A stretch of DNA of 64,000 nucleotides from Microbulbifer sediminum (GCF_021729035.1 NZ_JAJSAP010000002.1:496001-560000); one strand, 5' to 3'. Positions 44,525 through 54,716 are shown, counted from the stretch's first letter. The notes: generated by a model from the letters alone, not told the origin. Program-made: numbers and translations.

Positions 44525-45916
44525 TCAGCTGGCCCGGCCGCTGCGCAGCCAATCTGATACACGGAAGGCCAGCTCCAGTACCTGGTCGGCGTTCAGTCGC
44601 GGGTCGCACTGTGTTTCGTAACATGTGGCCAGGTCGTCCTCGGAAATTTTCCAGGCACCACCGGTGCACTCGGTGACATGCTGGCCGGTCATCTCCAGGT
44701 GGATACCGCCGGGATGGCTGCCCTCGGCGCGATGCACCGCGAAGAAGTCGCGGATCTCCCGCAGGATTTTGTCGAAGTCCCGGGTCTTGTAGCCGCTGCT
44801 GGCCTTCACAGTATTGCCATGCATGGGATCTGTACTCCAGACCACCTTGCGCCCTTCCCGCTGCACTGCCTGTACCAGGGCAGGCAACTTGTCCCCCAGG
44901 GTATCGGCTCCCATACGCGTAATCAGGGTCAGCCGCCCGGCATCATTGCCGGGGTTGAGCCGGTCAATCAGCCGCAGCAGCTCATCCGGGTGCATACCCG
45001 GGCCCACCTTCACTCCAATGGGGTTCCACACACCAGAAAGGAATTCCACATGGGCACCGTCAAGCTGGCGGGTGCGTTCGCCGATCCACAGCATATGGGC
45101 AGAGCAGTCATACCACTTGCCGGTCAGGCTGTCGGTGCGGGTCAGCGCCTGTTCGTACTCGAGCAACAGCGCCTCGTGGGAGGTGTACAGCACCGTTTCA
45201 CGGATCGCCGGAGTGTTCTCGGAAGTCACGCCACAGACCGCCATAAACTCCAGGGCATCCTGCAGCCGCTCAGCTAACTGGGCATAGTTTTCCCGCTGGG
45301 GATTGTTCTCAAGGAAGCTCAGGTTCCAGCCGTGCACCTGGTGGAGGTCAGCCAGACCACCCTGGGCAAACGCACGCAGAAGGTTGAGTGTGGCCGCCGA
45401 CTGGTTGTAGGCCGTGAGCATGCGCTGCGGGTCCGGCCGGCGGGCCGCCGCACTGAAGTCAATGCCGTTGATAATATCGCCGCGGTAGCTGGGCAGCTCG
45501 ACGCCACCCACCACCTCGGTATCCGATGACCGAGGCTTGGCGTACTGTCCCGCCATACGCGCCACTTTCACCACCGGCATATTGCCGGCGAAAGTGAGTA
45601 CTACCGCCATTTGCAGCAACACCTTGAAAGTGTCGCGAATCCGGTTGGCGTTGAAATCGGCAAAGGACTCGGCACAGTCGCCGCCCTGCAGCAGGAATGC
45701 CTTGCCCTCGGCCACCTGCGCCAACTGGCGGCGCAGCTCACGCGCTTCTTCCGCAAAGACCAGTGGCGGGTAACCGGACAGCTGGCCGGTTACCTGGCCG
45801 AGTTCACCGGCAGATTCATAAGTGGGTTGCTGGTGGGCGGTAAAGTTGCGCCAGCTGTCGGGATTCCATTCTTTAGCTGCTGACCGGGACACTTTTGACT
45901 TTACCTCCACTTCCAT
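44525..45916 (-). CDS. Class II 3-deoxy-7-phosphoheptulonate (DAHP) synthase
   Basis: A 463-residue class II DAHP synthase that condenses phosphoenolpyruvate with erythrose 4-phosphate, the first step of the shikimate pathway. Family blocks include '[15 protein letters not shown]', '[21 protein letters not shown]', '[17 protein letters not shown]', '[16 protein letters not shown]' and '[15 protein letters not shown]'; the metal ligands Cys (GGDC), His (MHGNT) and Glu lie within these. The length is normal for the class. GAGGTAG precedes the ATG. Together with the aminotransferase upstream it may supply aromatic amino acids; feedback regulation cannot be judged. Confidence 0.93.
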   Translation of the reverse strand: MEVEVKSKVSRSAAKEWNPDSWRNFTAHQQPTYESAGELGQVTGQLSGYPPLVFAEEARELRRQLAQVAEGKAFLLQGGDCAESFADFNANRIRDTFKVLLQMAVVLTFAGNMPVVKVARMAGQYAKPRSSDTEVVGGVELPSYRGDIINGIDFSAAARRPDPQRMLTAYNQSAATLNLLRAFAQGGLADLHQVHGWNLSFLENNPQRENYAQLAERLQDALEFMAVCGVTSENTPAIRETVLYTSHEALLLEYEQALTRTDSLTGKWYDCSAHMLWIGERTRQLDGAHVEFLSGVWNPIGVKVGPGMHPDELLRLIDRLNPGNDAGRLTLITRMGADTLGDKLPALVQAVQREGRKVVWSTDPMHGNTVKASSGYKTRDFDKILREIRDFFAVHRAEGSHPGGIHLEMTGQHVTECTGGAWKISEDDLATCYETQCDPRLNADQVLELAFRVSDWLRSGRAS

Positions 45917-46012
45917 TGCCTACCTCACTCCAGTACAACTTATCCGGTTTGCCACGACCATCGGGTGACGGTCCGCCGGGCTGTGCCAGAAGCGCAGCCC
46001 GGACACCGGATA

Positions 46013-47203
46013 TTACAGCACGCTGGCGACTGCTTTACAGAAGTATTCCATATTGGACTGGCTCAGGCCGGCAATACTGATGCGGCTGGAATCCACCATG
46101 TAGATGGAATATTCCCTCTGCAGGCGCTGCACCTGCTCCGGGGTGATACCGAGGAAGGAGAACATTCCCTTCTGTTCACGGATAAAACTGAAGTCGCCTG
46201 CTGCACCCGCCCCGGCCAGGCTCTCCACAACGCCTGCTCGCAGGCCGTTGATGCGCTCGCGCATCTCCGTCAGCTCGGCCTCCCAGTTCGCTCGCAGGCT
46301 GGCATCGGTGAGAATCGATTCGACGATAGCCGCCCCATGCGAGGGCGGCATCGAGTAATTGCCCCGCACCGCGCTCAGCATCTGGGTCTGGCCGGTTTCG
46401 GCAGCCGCACTGTCATTGTAAATCACCATGGCCAGGCCGACGCGTTCGCGATAGAGCCCGAAGTTCTTGGAACAGGATGCCGCCACCAGCAGCTCCGGCA
46501 CCGATTCCGCCATCAGGCGCAGGCCCCAGGCATCGTCATCCAGTCCGTCGCCAAACCCCTGGTAGGCCATATCGATAAACGGCGTGAAGCCCTGCTTCTG
46601 CGCCATTTCCACCAGGACCTGCCACTGCTCCCGGTTCAGGTCAGCACCACAGGGGTTATGGCAGCAGGCATGCAGCAGCACCACATCGCCCTCACCCACG
46701 TTTTTCAGGGTTTCCACCATGGCATCAAACTGGAGGCTGCCGGTGTTACGGTCGTAGTACGGGTAGCTCTTGATCTCGAGGCCGGCATTGCCCAGCAGCG
46801 GCACATGGTTGGCCCAGGTAGGATCACTCACCCAGACTGTAGCGCCGGGCTTGGCGCGATTGACCAGTTCTGCCAACACCCGCAGGGCGCCGCAGCCACC
46901 GGGGGTCTGGGCAGAACGCACGCGGTTTGCCACCAGTGCCGGGTGACCGGCACCCAGTACCAGCTCCTGCATCGCGGCATTGAAACCCGGGGTTCCCGCC
47001 GGGCCGATATAGGCCTTGGTATCTTCGCTCTGCAGCAGCCGTGTCTCGGCCTCCTTCACGGCCTGCAGGATGGCAGTATGGCCCGCCTCGTCCTTGTATA
47101 CACCAACACCCAGGTCAATCTTGTTCGGGTTCTCATCGGCGCGGTAACTGGCCAGCAGGCCCAGGATAGGGTCCGGCGGCAGGCTGCTCAGGTGTTCAAA
47201 CAT
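46013..47203 (-). CDS. Aromatic/aspartate aminotransferase (TyrB/AspC-like)
   Basis: A 396-residue fold-type I aminotransferase of normal length. The PLP lysine is K246 in 'AASCSKNFGLYRERVGLA', and 'DPTWANHVPLLGNAGLEI' and 'HACCHNPCGADL' are the standard PLP and carboxylate-binding blocks. The protein starts at an ATG with GAGGAG upstream. It interconverts aromatic or dicarboxylic amino acids and 2-oxoacids; the neighbouring DAHP synthase and the IOR gene suggest an aromatic role (inference). The MarR gene is 80 bp upstream on the same strand. Confidence 0.93.
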   Translation of the reverse strand: MFEHLSSLPPDPILGLLASYRADENPNKIDLGVGVYKDEAGHTAILQAVKEAETRLLQSEDTKAYIGPAGTPGFNAAMQELVLGAGHPALVANRVRSAQTPGGCGALRVLAELVNRAKPGATVWVSDPTWANHVPLLGNAGLEIKSYPYYDRNTGSLQFDAMVETLKNVGEGDVVLLHACCHNPCGADLNREQWQVLVEMAQKQGFTPFIDMAYQGFGDGLDDDAWGLRLMAESVPELLVAASCSKNFGLYRERVGLAMVIYNDSAAAETGQTQMLSAVRGNYSMPPSHGAAIVESILTDASLRANWEAELTEMRERINGLRAGVVESLAGAGAAGDFSFIREQKGMFSFLGITPEQVQRLQREYSIYMVDSSRISIAGLSQSNMEYFCKAVASVL

Positions 47204-47282
47204 GCGGGTACTCCTCGGGTACTTTGATGTCTCGGTTACAGGCCCCCGGCAACCCAGTCGCCAGGGTGCGATTAGTAGTAAT

Positions 47283-47777
47283 TCAGTCGATCAGGCCGCG
47301 TTCGGCCCAGGCCTGCGCGCGCTCCATCAGCTTGTCGATAATGCTTTCCAGCTGGGCCCGCTCGTCGGGAGAGAGAGAGGACATCAGGTCGTCCTCATAC
47401 TGCTGGGCCAGGGGCACGATGCGCTCATAGACATCCCGCCCCAGCTCGGACAGGTTCAGCACCTGCCGGCGGCGGTCGGCGGGGTCTTCACTGCGGGTGA
47501 TGTAATCGTTGCGCATCAGTACGGACACCGCGCGGCTGATGGCCACCTTGTCCATGGCGGTCTGCTCCACCAGTTCGGCGGCGGAAAGATCCGGGAAACG
47601 CCCCAGTATCGCCATCACCCGCCAGGCCGGGATGGTCAGGTCGAAGCGGCTGCCGTAGGCCTGGGCAATGGCATTACTGACCCGGTTCGAGAGCACCGAC
47701 AGGCGGTAAGGCAGGAACTTCTCCAGGTGCAGGTCGTCCCGCACCGCGTCATCAGCCTGGGTCTTCTCGGTTGTCAT
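47283..47777 (-). CDS. MarR-family transcriptional regulator
   Basis: A 164-residue winged-helix regulator: 'LTIPAWRVMAILGRFPDLSAAELVEQTAMDKVAISRAVSVLMRNDYITRSEDPADRRRQVLNLSELG' is a complete MarR wHTH with the basic wing (DPADRRR). It probably represses genes for aromatic compound or drug handling. It is upstream of, and on the same strand as, the aminotransferase gene, so it may control that transcription unit. AAGCAGGT upstream is the likely ribosome site. Confidence 0.9.
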   Translation of the reverse strand: MTTEKTQADDAVRDDLHLEKFLPYRLSVLSNRVSNAIAQAYGSRFDLTIPAWRVMAILGRFPDLSAAELVEQTAMDKVAISRAVSVLMRNDYITRSEDPADRRRQVLNLSELGRDVYERIVPLAQQYEDDLMSSLSPDERAQLESIIDKLMERAQAWAERGLID

Positions 47778-48621
47778 ACGGCTAGTCCACCTGCTTTTGC
47801 CATGGATGTTACAAATGTAACTAAAATTGGTTTCAATTGTAACCGCCTTCCCCGGATTCGGGTAGCTGGCAGGACGGGCAACGGCGTCCCGGCGCCACCG
47901 GGTACGGGCGTGACAACCGGTTCACCATCTGCCCGCCCGGTAACAGCCAGGGCGGTACTGATGTGCTGCAAAACCGCACGGCATTATAAAGCCATGTCAT
48001 TTTTATTTGGTATCGGGCTGCTAACATGGGCGCTTATGCAGGGAATTCCTGCGGGCAAGCGACATTTTCCAAGCAGGACAGACGTGAAGGTCCCACCGGT
48101 GCGCGGGCACATTGACACGACGCCCAGCACCGATGCTTTTGAGCCTGGGGGATGTTTGGCCGCAGCCGCCACGCGCCCTGTTCGCATGCGTCGGTGTTCC
48201 TCCACAGCCAGGGCCGCATAGACTGTACCATCAGTGCAGAGCCGGTAGCAGTTGCCATGCAGCATGCCCGGGCGACGAATACGAAAAACTGGCCGCATGG
48301 TAAAAACGCACCGCGTGGACAGCATTGCGGCTGGAGCCAGTATTCCTGAACACTGCGCCCCACCGATGAACCGGGACTGCCGATACAGATTTTCACCCGC
48401 AATATACCCGGCGCGATCATTTTCAGGTTCTTCCATCCCAGGGGCCACCCAGAGCTCCGGGGAGTCCGCGAAGGTGATCCGGGCTGAAGCCACGGCCGGG
48501 CCACTTCACTGGCGCGGGCCCGCGACAGATGTTGAAATAGCCTCGACAAAACTTACTACCCAGCCTTCCGGGAACTGCCACAATAGTGGGTGCCCGGCGG
48601 TCTCATCGATAAAGGTTATTT
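47778..48621. other. 844-bp region without a supportable gene
   Basis: Several open frames of 100-170 codons exist on both strands, but their translations are rich in Arg, Cys and Gly, overlap each other, and match no family I know. An AT-richer stretch near 47980-48030 could be promoter material. It might hold a degraded gene or a small RNA; I see no clear hairpin. Confidence 0.4.
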
Positions 48622-49251
48622 ATGGAACTACACGGTTATTTTCGCTCTTCAGCCACTTATCGCGTACGTATCGGCCTCAACCTGAAGGGACTGCAGTACG
48701 ATTACCGCCCGGTTAACCTGCTGAAAAACGAGCAGCGGGAGGGGGAATACCGGAAACTGAATCCACAGGGCCTGGTGCCTGCGCTGGTAGAGGGCGACAC
48801 GGTTCTCACCCAGTCGCTGGCGATTCTCGAGTGGCTGGAAGAGACCCACCCGGAGCCCCGGCTGCTGCCCTCTGACCCCGTACAACGCGCCCATATCCGC
48901 GCCCTGTGCCATACCAGCGCCAGCGATATCCAGCCACTACACAACCTGCGCGTACTGCGGTACCTGCAGGGCCAGCTTGGCCTGTCAGACGAGCAGAAAA
49001 CCGGCTGGATCCGGCACTGGATTCATGAGGGGTTCAGCGCCCTGGAGCAGCAACTCAACCCGGCCCCCTTTGCCGCTGGGGAGCAACCGGGGATGTTCGA
49101 GTGTTGCCTGATGCCACAAATCTACAGCGCGGAGCGCTTTGGACTGGAAATTGCCGAGTACCCGGCCATTCACCGGATCATGCTGGCGTGTAATGAAATT
49201 CCCGCGTTTATTGAGGCACGCCCGGAAAACCAGCCGGACAGCACGCTCTGA
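48622..49251 (+). CDS. maiA: Maleylacetoacetate isomerase (zeta-class GST)
   Basis: A 209-residue zeta-class glutathione transferase that isomerises maleylacetoacetate to fumarylacetoacetate in tyrosine/homogentisate breakdown. The signature SSxxYRVRI is present (S9, S10, Y13-R-V-R-I17), and 'NPQGLVPALVEGDTVLTQSLAILEWLEETHP' and 'CLMPQIYSAERFG' are diagnostic. AAAGGTT precedes the ATG. No homogentisate dioxygenase or fumarylacetoacetase gene is adjacent in this window. Confidence 0.93.
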   Translation: MELHGYFRSSATYRVRIGLNLKGLQYDYRPVNLLKNEQREGEYRKLNPQGLVPALVEGDTVLTQSLAILEWLEETHPEPRLLPSDPVQRAHIRALCHTSASDIQPLHNLRVLRYLQGQLGLSDEQKTGWIRHWIHEGFSALEQQLNPAPFAAGEQPGMFECCLMPQIYSAERFGLEIAEYPAIHRIMLACNEIPAFIEARPENQPDSTL

Positions 49252-49752
49252 GTCTTGCAGCACCCCATACCCGGAAGCACGCCCTGACGGGTTTCCGGGT
49301 ATGAACCCACACCCGCAAATGCCACGGTGCTCACCCCCAGACCACCTGAACCAATGTGGGCAATAGCCTTACAACCCACCTGACTGGGAAAATGCCATCG
49401 GGGTGCCCGGGCGCCTCCCTTTGTCCCTTACCAGATTAATAAGCGACCAGAGTAATCAGTGTCGGAAGCGGTCAGGCCGGGCGCCACACAAGCGGGTGTT
49501 CAGGGCTCGCTGATTCCCGTGCAAAAAGAAGACTCTGGGCGCCGTGGCACCCCCAAAATGATGCAGAGACATTGCGCCCCGTCCCTGACCAGGTCATTTC
49601 ACAGTCACTCACCAACAATTCGTATATCGACAGTTTCCGGTGGCCAAAGCAGCAGCTTTGGGCAACCGCCCCGCAGGTTTCGTCATGGCAGGACGCTCCC
49701 ATACCCCTTACGCTATACGGAAACCATTTAGCCGTTTACTGAGGAAGGGGCC
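49252..49752. other. 501-bp intergenic region with one hairpin
   Basis: No gene is supported. An inverted repeat ATACCCGGAA (49267-49276) / TTCCGGGTAT (49293-49302) shortly after the maiA stop may end its transcript, though no T run follows. The rest is featureless. Confidence 0.4.
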
Positions 49753-50856
49753 ATGCCTGCACCAAAGCTTTTTGAACCATTGACTGCGGGCCCGCTGACA
49801 CTCCCCAACCGGATCGTGATCGCCCCCATGTGCCAATACTCGGCCGAGGATGGCTGCATGACCGACTGGCATCTCATCCACCTGGGGCAGCTGGCCCTTT
49901 CCGGTGCCGGGCTCCTCACGATCGAGGCCACCGCAGTTATGCCGGAGGGGCGCATCAGCTATGCCGATGTGGGCCTGTGGGACGACAAGACCGAGGCGGC
50001 GATGGCCCGTACGCTGCAATCAGTCCGGCGCTGGTCGGACATGCCCATTGCCATCCAGCTGGCGCACGCCGGTCGCAAGGCGTCAACGGACCTGCCGTGG
50101 CTGGGTGGGCAACAGATCCCTCCCGGGGAAACCAATGGCTGGCAGACAGTTGCGCCGTCGGCGCTGCCTTTCGAGCAGGGAGAGCAACCGCCAGAGGCAA
50201 TGGACCGGGAAGCAATGGCGCAGGTGCGTGATGCGTTTGCGGAGTCCGCACGCCGATCGGTGCGCCTTGGGATCGACGCGATACAGATCCATGCCGCCCA
50301 CGGTTACCTGCTACACCAGTTCCTCTCCCCGCTGTCCAACCAGCGCGATGACGATTATGGCGGCTCACTCGAGCACCGGATGCGCTTCCCCCTCGAGGTC
50401 TTCGAGGCAGTGCGCGATGCCGTGCCGGACGATTACCCGTTATCGGTCCGCGTCTCAGGCACCGACTGGGTAGCGAACGGCTGGGACCTGGAACAGACCA
50501 TCACCTTCGCCCGGGCTCTCGAGCAGCGCGGCTGCGGGGCGATTCACGTATCCAGCGGCGGCCTGGACCCGGCGCAAAAAATTCCGGTGGGACCCGGCTA
50601 CCAGGTACCCCTGGCCCGCGGCGTGAAAGAGGCGGTCTCCATACCCGTGATTGCGGTGGGACTGATTACGGATTACGACCATGCCGAGGCAATCGTCAGT
50701 ACCGGCGATGCCGACCTGGTGGCCCTGGCACGGGGAATGCTTTACGACCCGCGCTGGCCCTGGCATGCCGCGGCGCACCTGGGAGCCTCGGTGAAGGCCC
50801 CGAACCAGTACCTGCGATCACAGCCACGGCAGTTTCCCGGCCTCTTCGATGAGTGA
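49753..50856 (+). CDS. Old yellow enzyme-family NADPH dehydrogenase (XenA/YqjM-like)
   Basis: A 367-residue FMN-dependent ene-reductase reducing activated C=C bonds or nitro compounds. The class II OYE motifs are 'NRIVIAPMCQYSAEDG' (with the FMN-tuning Cys), 'IAIQLAHAGRKAST' and 'IQIHAAHGYLLHQFLSPLSNQRDDDYGGSLEHRMRFPLEV' containing the active-site His pair. GAGGAAGGGG precedes the ATG. The gene is monocistronic or co-transcribed with the MFS gene, 147 bp downstream. Its physiological substrate is not known. Confidence 0.93.
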   Translation: MPAPKLFEPLTAGPLTLPNRIVIAPMCQYSAEDGCMTDWHLIHLGQLALSGAGLLTIEATAVMPEGRISYADVGLWDDKTEAAMARTLQSVRRWSDMPIAIQLAHAGRKASTDLPWLGGQQIPPGETNGWQTVAPSALPFEQGEQPPEAMDREAMAQVRDAFAESARRSVRLGIDAIQIHAAHGYLLHQFLSPLSNQRDDDYGGSLEHRMRFPLEVFEAVRDAVPDDYPLSVRVSGTDWVANGWDLEQTITFARALEQRGCGAIHVSSGGLDPAQKIPVGPGYQVPLARGVKEAVSIPVIAVGLITDYDHAEAIVSTGDADLVALARGMLYDPRWPWHAAAHLGASVKAPNQYLRSQPRQFPGLFDE

Positions 50857-51003
50857 TCGGCGAAATACCACACGGCAATGTGACTGTATCCCAGTCATTG
50901 CCCGGAAGAATTCGCCTCCGGTTAGCGAGCCCCGATATTACCCAGGCACCAGCTTTCGCGCCCCACCGGCACCAGGGGATGCGAAAGTATTGGGTGGACC
51001 CCG

Positions 51004-52185
51004 GTGATAGAGGCCAATACCAGTACCTTCTGGCGCGCCACGGTCGCGCTCAGCATCGGCTCTTTTATGGTGTTTGCCAATGTATACCTGACGCAACCAT
51101 TGTTGCCAGAACTGGCGCGGGAATTTGGCGTCAGCGCCCTGCAGTCCAGCTGGACATTTACCGTTACCACCCTGACGCTCGGCCTGTCGTTACTCGCTTA
51201 CGGCGCACTCTCCGATGCCCTGGGGCGTCGCAACATCATGGTTCTTACCCTGGTGGCCGTGGTGGTCCTGGGAATCGCCCTGAGTGTTGTCCGGGGTTAC
51301 ACGGGCCTGCTGGTATTGCGCGGGCTGCAGGGCCTGATGCTGGGCGGTCTGCCGGCAATCGCCATCGCCTATATGAGCGATGAGTTCTCGCCCCGCGCCC
51401 TGGCGCTGGCCGTTGGACTCTATATTGGTGGAAATACCCTGGGCGGGATCAGCGGGCGCCTGATTGGTGGATTTGTCGGCGAGTGGCTCGGCTGGCAGGG
51501 TGCTTTTATCGCAATGACAGCCATCAGCGCGCTGTGTGCCAGCGCGTTTGTCCTGCTCCTGCCCCCATCCCGGCATTTCGAAGCCAGGCCCCTGCACCCG
51601 GGGGCGATGGCCGGGGCCATTGTCAGACACCTGCGAAACCCCGTGCTGCTGGTAGCGTATATCATTGGCGGCCTCAACTTCTTTATCTTTATCAACCAGT
51701 ACTCCTACATCACGTTCGTGCTGGCGGATGCACCCTATTCCCTGCCCGCCAGCATGCTGGGCCTGCTGTTCCTGACCTACCTGAGCGGCACTTTTGGCTC
51801 AGTGGTCTCCGGTAAGGCCGCAGATCACCTGCCGCAGCCCCGCGCCATGAGCCTCGGCATACTGGTGTTTATCGGCGGTTCACTGATTACCCTGGGCGAG
51901 TCATTGTGGTTGATTGTATTGGGCCTCCTGCTCAACAGCCTTGGATTCTTCTTCTGCCACTCAACCGCCAGCAGCTGGGTCAGTCGCCAGGCAACATCGG
52001 CCAGGGCCAGCGCCTCATCCCTGTACCTGGTGTTTTACTACCTGGGAGCGAGCACGGGCGGCTTTTACCTCGAGCCTTTCTGGGCTTCCTGGCACTGGCC
52101 GGGCGTGGTACTGGGCTCCGTCCTGGTGTTGCTTTGCACCCTGGGCTTCAGTATCCACCTCAACAAATACACTGAGGTTCGCTGA
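51004..52185 (+). CDS. MFS transporter (YnfM-like)
   Basis: A 393-residue major facilitator protein with 12 predicted helices. Motif A-like 'GALSDALGRRNIMVLTLV' follows helix 2, and 'RGLQGLMLGGLPAIAIAYMSDEFSPRALALAVGLYIGGNTLGGISGRLIGGF' is highly characteristic of the YnfM/YdhP-type subgroup. The start is GTG at 51004. Substrate unknown; the position after an ene-reductase gene suggests export of a xenobiotic or metabolite (inference). Confidence 0.88.
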   Translation: MIEANTSTFWRATVALSIGSFMVFANVYLTQPLLPELAREFGVSALQSSWTFTVTTLTLGLSLLAYGALSDALGRRNIMVLTLVAVVVLGIALSVVRGYTGLLVLRGLQGLMLGGLPAIAIAYMSDEFSPRALALAVGLYIGGNTLGGISGRLIGGFVGEWLGWQGAFIAMTAISALCASAFVLLLPPSRHFEARPLHPGAMAGAIVRHLRNPVLLVAYIIGGLNFFIFINQYSYITFVLADAPYSLPASMLGLLFLTYLSGTFGSVVSGKAADHLPQPRAMSLGILVFIGGSLITLGESLWLIVLGLLLNSLGFFFCHSTASSWVSRQATSARASASSLYLVFYYLGASTGGFYLEPFWASWHWPGVVLGSVLVLLCTLGFSIHLNKYTEVR

Positions 52186-52305
52186 GATGGGCGCGGGCCC
52201 TGCCAGCGGGTGCAGCTCCACCGTCCGGGGCGATCTTCTCTGGAGGTGAGGATTTGCCACCCGCGCAGCTCCTCCGGCAACAGCCCGAGACTGGCACACC
52301 GGGCG

Positions 52306-53316
52306 CTATTCCACAGTCCCTGCAGAGGGAGCTTCCCCCTCCACGCGCAGGGAATCCTTGAACGTCAGCGTACGGTAGGGGAACGGAATCTCGATACCGG
52401 CTTCGTCCAGAGCCAGCTTGATGGCGGTAACCACCTCGCCCCTGGACTGGCGGACATCAAAGGGCACCGAGCCGGTCCACCAGGTGACCTCGATATCGAT
52501 GCTGCTGTCACCGAAACCCGCGGGAAACACTTGCACCGGGTCCTCCTGGCGAACTGTCTTCAGGGGTTTCATGGCCTCCTCAATCACTTTCACCCCTTCC
52601 CGTACATCCTCGCCATAGGCGATACCCACGGTGATGGTGACACGGCGCTTGATCCGGTTGGTCAGGATCTCGCAGGGATTCTTGAACAGGAAGAGGTTGG
52701 GCACGATCACCAGCTCGCCGGTGAGCTTGCGTATCGTCGTGTTACGCACTTCCACCGACTCCACGCGGCCACAGACCCCCTCGCACTCGATGACATCCCC
52801 CTCTTCGAACGGGAAGCGCCACAGGATCAGGATGCCGGCAAAGAAGTTCTCGAAAATATCCTTGAAAGCCAGGCCAATCGCCACTGACAGCAGGCCTACC
52901 GCGCCCAGCGCCCTGGCCGGGGTAAGCCCGGGGAACAGTACCATAGCCGCAAACAGCAACCCCAGGAGCCAGATGACAATGGTCAAAAGGCGGACCATCA
53001 GGTCCTGGAGAGATTTTTTCGCGGCAAACCGGCGAAAGATACGACTGCCAAAGTGTCGCACCGTCAGGACAATCAGCCAGGTGACAAACAACACCATGAA
53101 ACTGGCAATTACAAAGGGGGTATGGTTGAGGAAATTACCCCAGACCGTGTCCAGGGAACGGACTACGGTCTCTGCCGCCTCGGATACCGGCTCGGGTGTG
53201 ATTTCCTGCAGGGCGGGCTTCTCTTCCGTTCCCTCACCAGCCTCCTGCACCAGGAGCGGGATCGGGGAGTTCAGCACCTGGCTGAGAATAGATATGAGGC
53301 CGGTCACGGGCAGCAC
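52306..53316 (-). CDS. Small-conductance mechanosensitive channel (MscS family)
   Basis: A 336-residue MscS-type channel. Two N-terminal helices precede the pore helix ('LGAVGLLSVAIGLAFKDIFENFFAGILIL') and the beta domain ('PFEEGDVIECEGVCGRVESVEVRNTTIRKLTGELVIVPNLFLFKNP'), followed by the C-terminal alpha/beta vestibule. An Asp/Glu-rich start precedes the first helix. The start codon is a GTG at 53316 with GGAG four bases upstream. The protein opens under membrane tension to release solutes. It is convergent with the MFS gene and monocistronic. Confidence 0.92.
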   Translation of the reverse strand: MLPVTGLISILSQVLNSPIPLLVQEAGEGTEEKPALQEITPEPVSEAAETVVRSLDTVWGNFLNHTPFVIASFMVLFVTWLIVLTVRHFGSRIFRRFAAKKSLQDLMVRLLTIVIWLLGLLFAAMVLFPGLTPARALGAVGLLSVAIGLAFKDIFENFFAGILILWRFPFEEGDVIECEGVCGRVESVEVRNTTIRKLTGELVIVPNLFLFKNPCEILTNRIKRRVTITVGIAYGEDVREGVKVIEEAMKPLKTVRQEDPVQVFPAGFGDSSIDIEVTWWTGSVPFDVRQSRGEVVTAIKLALDEAGIEIPFPYRTLTFKDSLRVEGEAPSAGTVE

Positions 53317-53445
53317 GCAGCTCCGGTTTCAGTACACCACCCCTTTTTATAGTTGAAAGACCAAATCCCCCGCGTCCCACCGCGAGCCACCGCGACGGAA
53401 AGGCATGTACCTCTACCCCACCATCGCGATAAGTGGAAAATGACG

Positions 53446-54615
53446 TCATGAAGCGGGCAAATGCGCCAGGAAGAAATCCCGCAGGTTCTCGCCCATGACC
53501 CGCCGGATTTCATGCTCACTGAAGCCCTGGCGCAGCATCTCCTGCGTCAGCACCCAAAGCTCTCCCGCGTCGAACGCAACTTCCACAGTGCCGTCGTAAT
53601 CCGAGCCCAGCGCCACATGCTCCACCCCCAACAGGTCGATGGCATAACGCATGGTGCGCACAATATGTTCCGGGCTGGGATCACAGACAGCCCCACCCCA
53701 GTAGCCGATGCCCACCAGGCCACCGGCCGCCGCGACAGCCTGCATCAGCTCGTCACTGATGTTCCTCGGCGTATCGCACATACCCTTGAGCCCCGTATGG
53801 GAAACAATCAACGGGCGATCCACCAGGGCCAATACATCCCGGACAACCGCCTCCGAGGAATGTGCCACATCAATAATGATCGAGCGGGCCGCCATCTCTT
53901 TCACCGCGGCGCGCCCGAATTCACTCAGGCCTGCCCCGCTCTGCCCATGCAGCGAGCCGCCCAGCTCATTGTCAAAGAAGTGTTGCAACCCCATCACCCG
54001 GTATCCCGCATCGTAGAGCCGGCCAATATTTGCCAGTCGGCCCTCGAGTGGATGGGCGCCCTCGATACCCAGGATCGCCGCCAACTGCCCACTCCCATCG
54101 GTCCGGGAAGCCATGACCTGGCGCAGGTCACCGGCACTGCGAATCACACGGATCTGTCCCGGCACATCTGAGGCCAGGGCGTGCACCCTTCCGGCGTGGT
54201 ATAGCGCCCGCTCAAGCAGGCTGTCCCAGGTACGGGGTGGCCAGGCCTGGGCCACGGCCAGCAAGGTGATATTGTCCGGCGCATCACTGGCATTGCTGGC
54301 GTAATTCTGCCCCCGGGGCGACTTGGTCACCGCGGTGAAGACCTGTATCGCCAGGTTACCGTCCCTGGCTCGCGGCAGGTCCACATGGCCGTAGTCGGCG
54401 CGGGCGTCGAGATCCCGTGCCCAGAGGAAGCTGTCGGCGTGCAGGTCGCCAACCACCAGTGATTCATGCAGGGCACGCGCCCGCTCCGACAGCACCGGCA
54501 GCGAGGCGCCGGTACGGGTATTCATGCTTTTTTCCACTCCCGGCAACAGCAACCACTTCCAGGCTGTGAACAAAACCAGCGCCACGGGGGTCAGGATAAT
54601 GAGAAACTTCTTCAT
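53446..54615 (-). CDS. Membrane-anchored dipeptidase (M19 family)
   Basis: A 389-residue zinc dipeptidase of the renal dipeptidase family with one N-terminal membrane anchor or signal (about 5-25). 'SLVVGDLHADSFLW' gives the first zinc ligands (HxD), 'IEGAHPLEG' the bridging Glu, 'GLQHFFDNELGGSLHG' and 'SIIIDVAHSSEAVVRDVL' the His ligands, and 'ALGSDYDGTVEVAFDA' the active-site Asp. The reaction is hydrolysis of dipeptides, including D-amino-acid-containing ones, in the periplasm. A ribosome site GGGAA precedes the ATG. The 102-bp gap to the divergent lipoprotein gene must hold both promoters. Confidence 0.92.
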   Translation of the reverse strand: MKKFLIILTPVALVLFTAWKWLLLPGVEKSMNTRTGASLPVLSERARALHESLVVGDLHADSFLWARDLDARADYGHVDLPRARDGNLAIQVFTAVTKSPRGQNYASNASDAPDNITLLAVAQAWPPRTWDSLLERALYHAGRVHALASDVPGQIRVIRSAGDLRQVMASRTDGSGQLAAILGIEGAHPLEGRLANIGRLYDAGYRVMGLQHFFDNELGGSLHGQSGAGLSEFGRAAVKEMAARSIIIDVAHSSEAVVRDVLALVDRPLIVSHTGLKGMCDTPRNISDELMQAVAAAGGLVGIGYWGGAVCDPSPEHIVRTMRYAIDLLGVEHVALGSDYDGTVEVAFDAGELWVLTQEMLRQGFSEHEIRRVMGENLRDFFLAHLPAS

Positions 54616-54716
54616 AAGGATTCCCGGAATTCCACGTTATTATTCCTGTCCGCAGATTATTCCACTATCGCGGACCTGCATCACCGTCCCAAGGGGACAG
54701 AACCGAGGAGCTTTAC

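Noticed and set aside
45965-47227. 420-codon plus-strand open frame
   Set aside because: Antisense to the aminotransferase; no family match.
47202-48221. 339-codon plus-strand open frame reaching into the gap before maiA
   Set aside because: Half of it is antisense to the MarR gene and the remainder has no ribosome site or motif.
47984-48549. Two overlapping minus-strand open frames of about 170 codons
   Set aside because: They overlap each other in different frames, are rich in Arg, Cys and Gly, and lack any recognised family or ribosome site.
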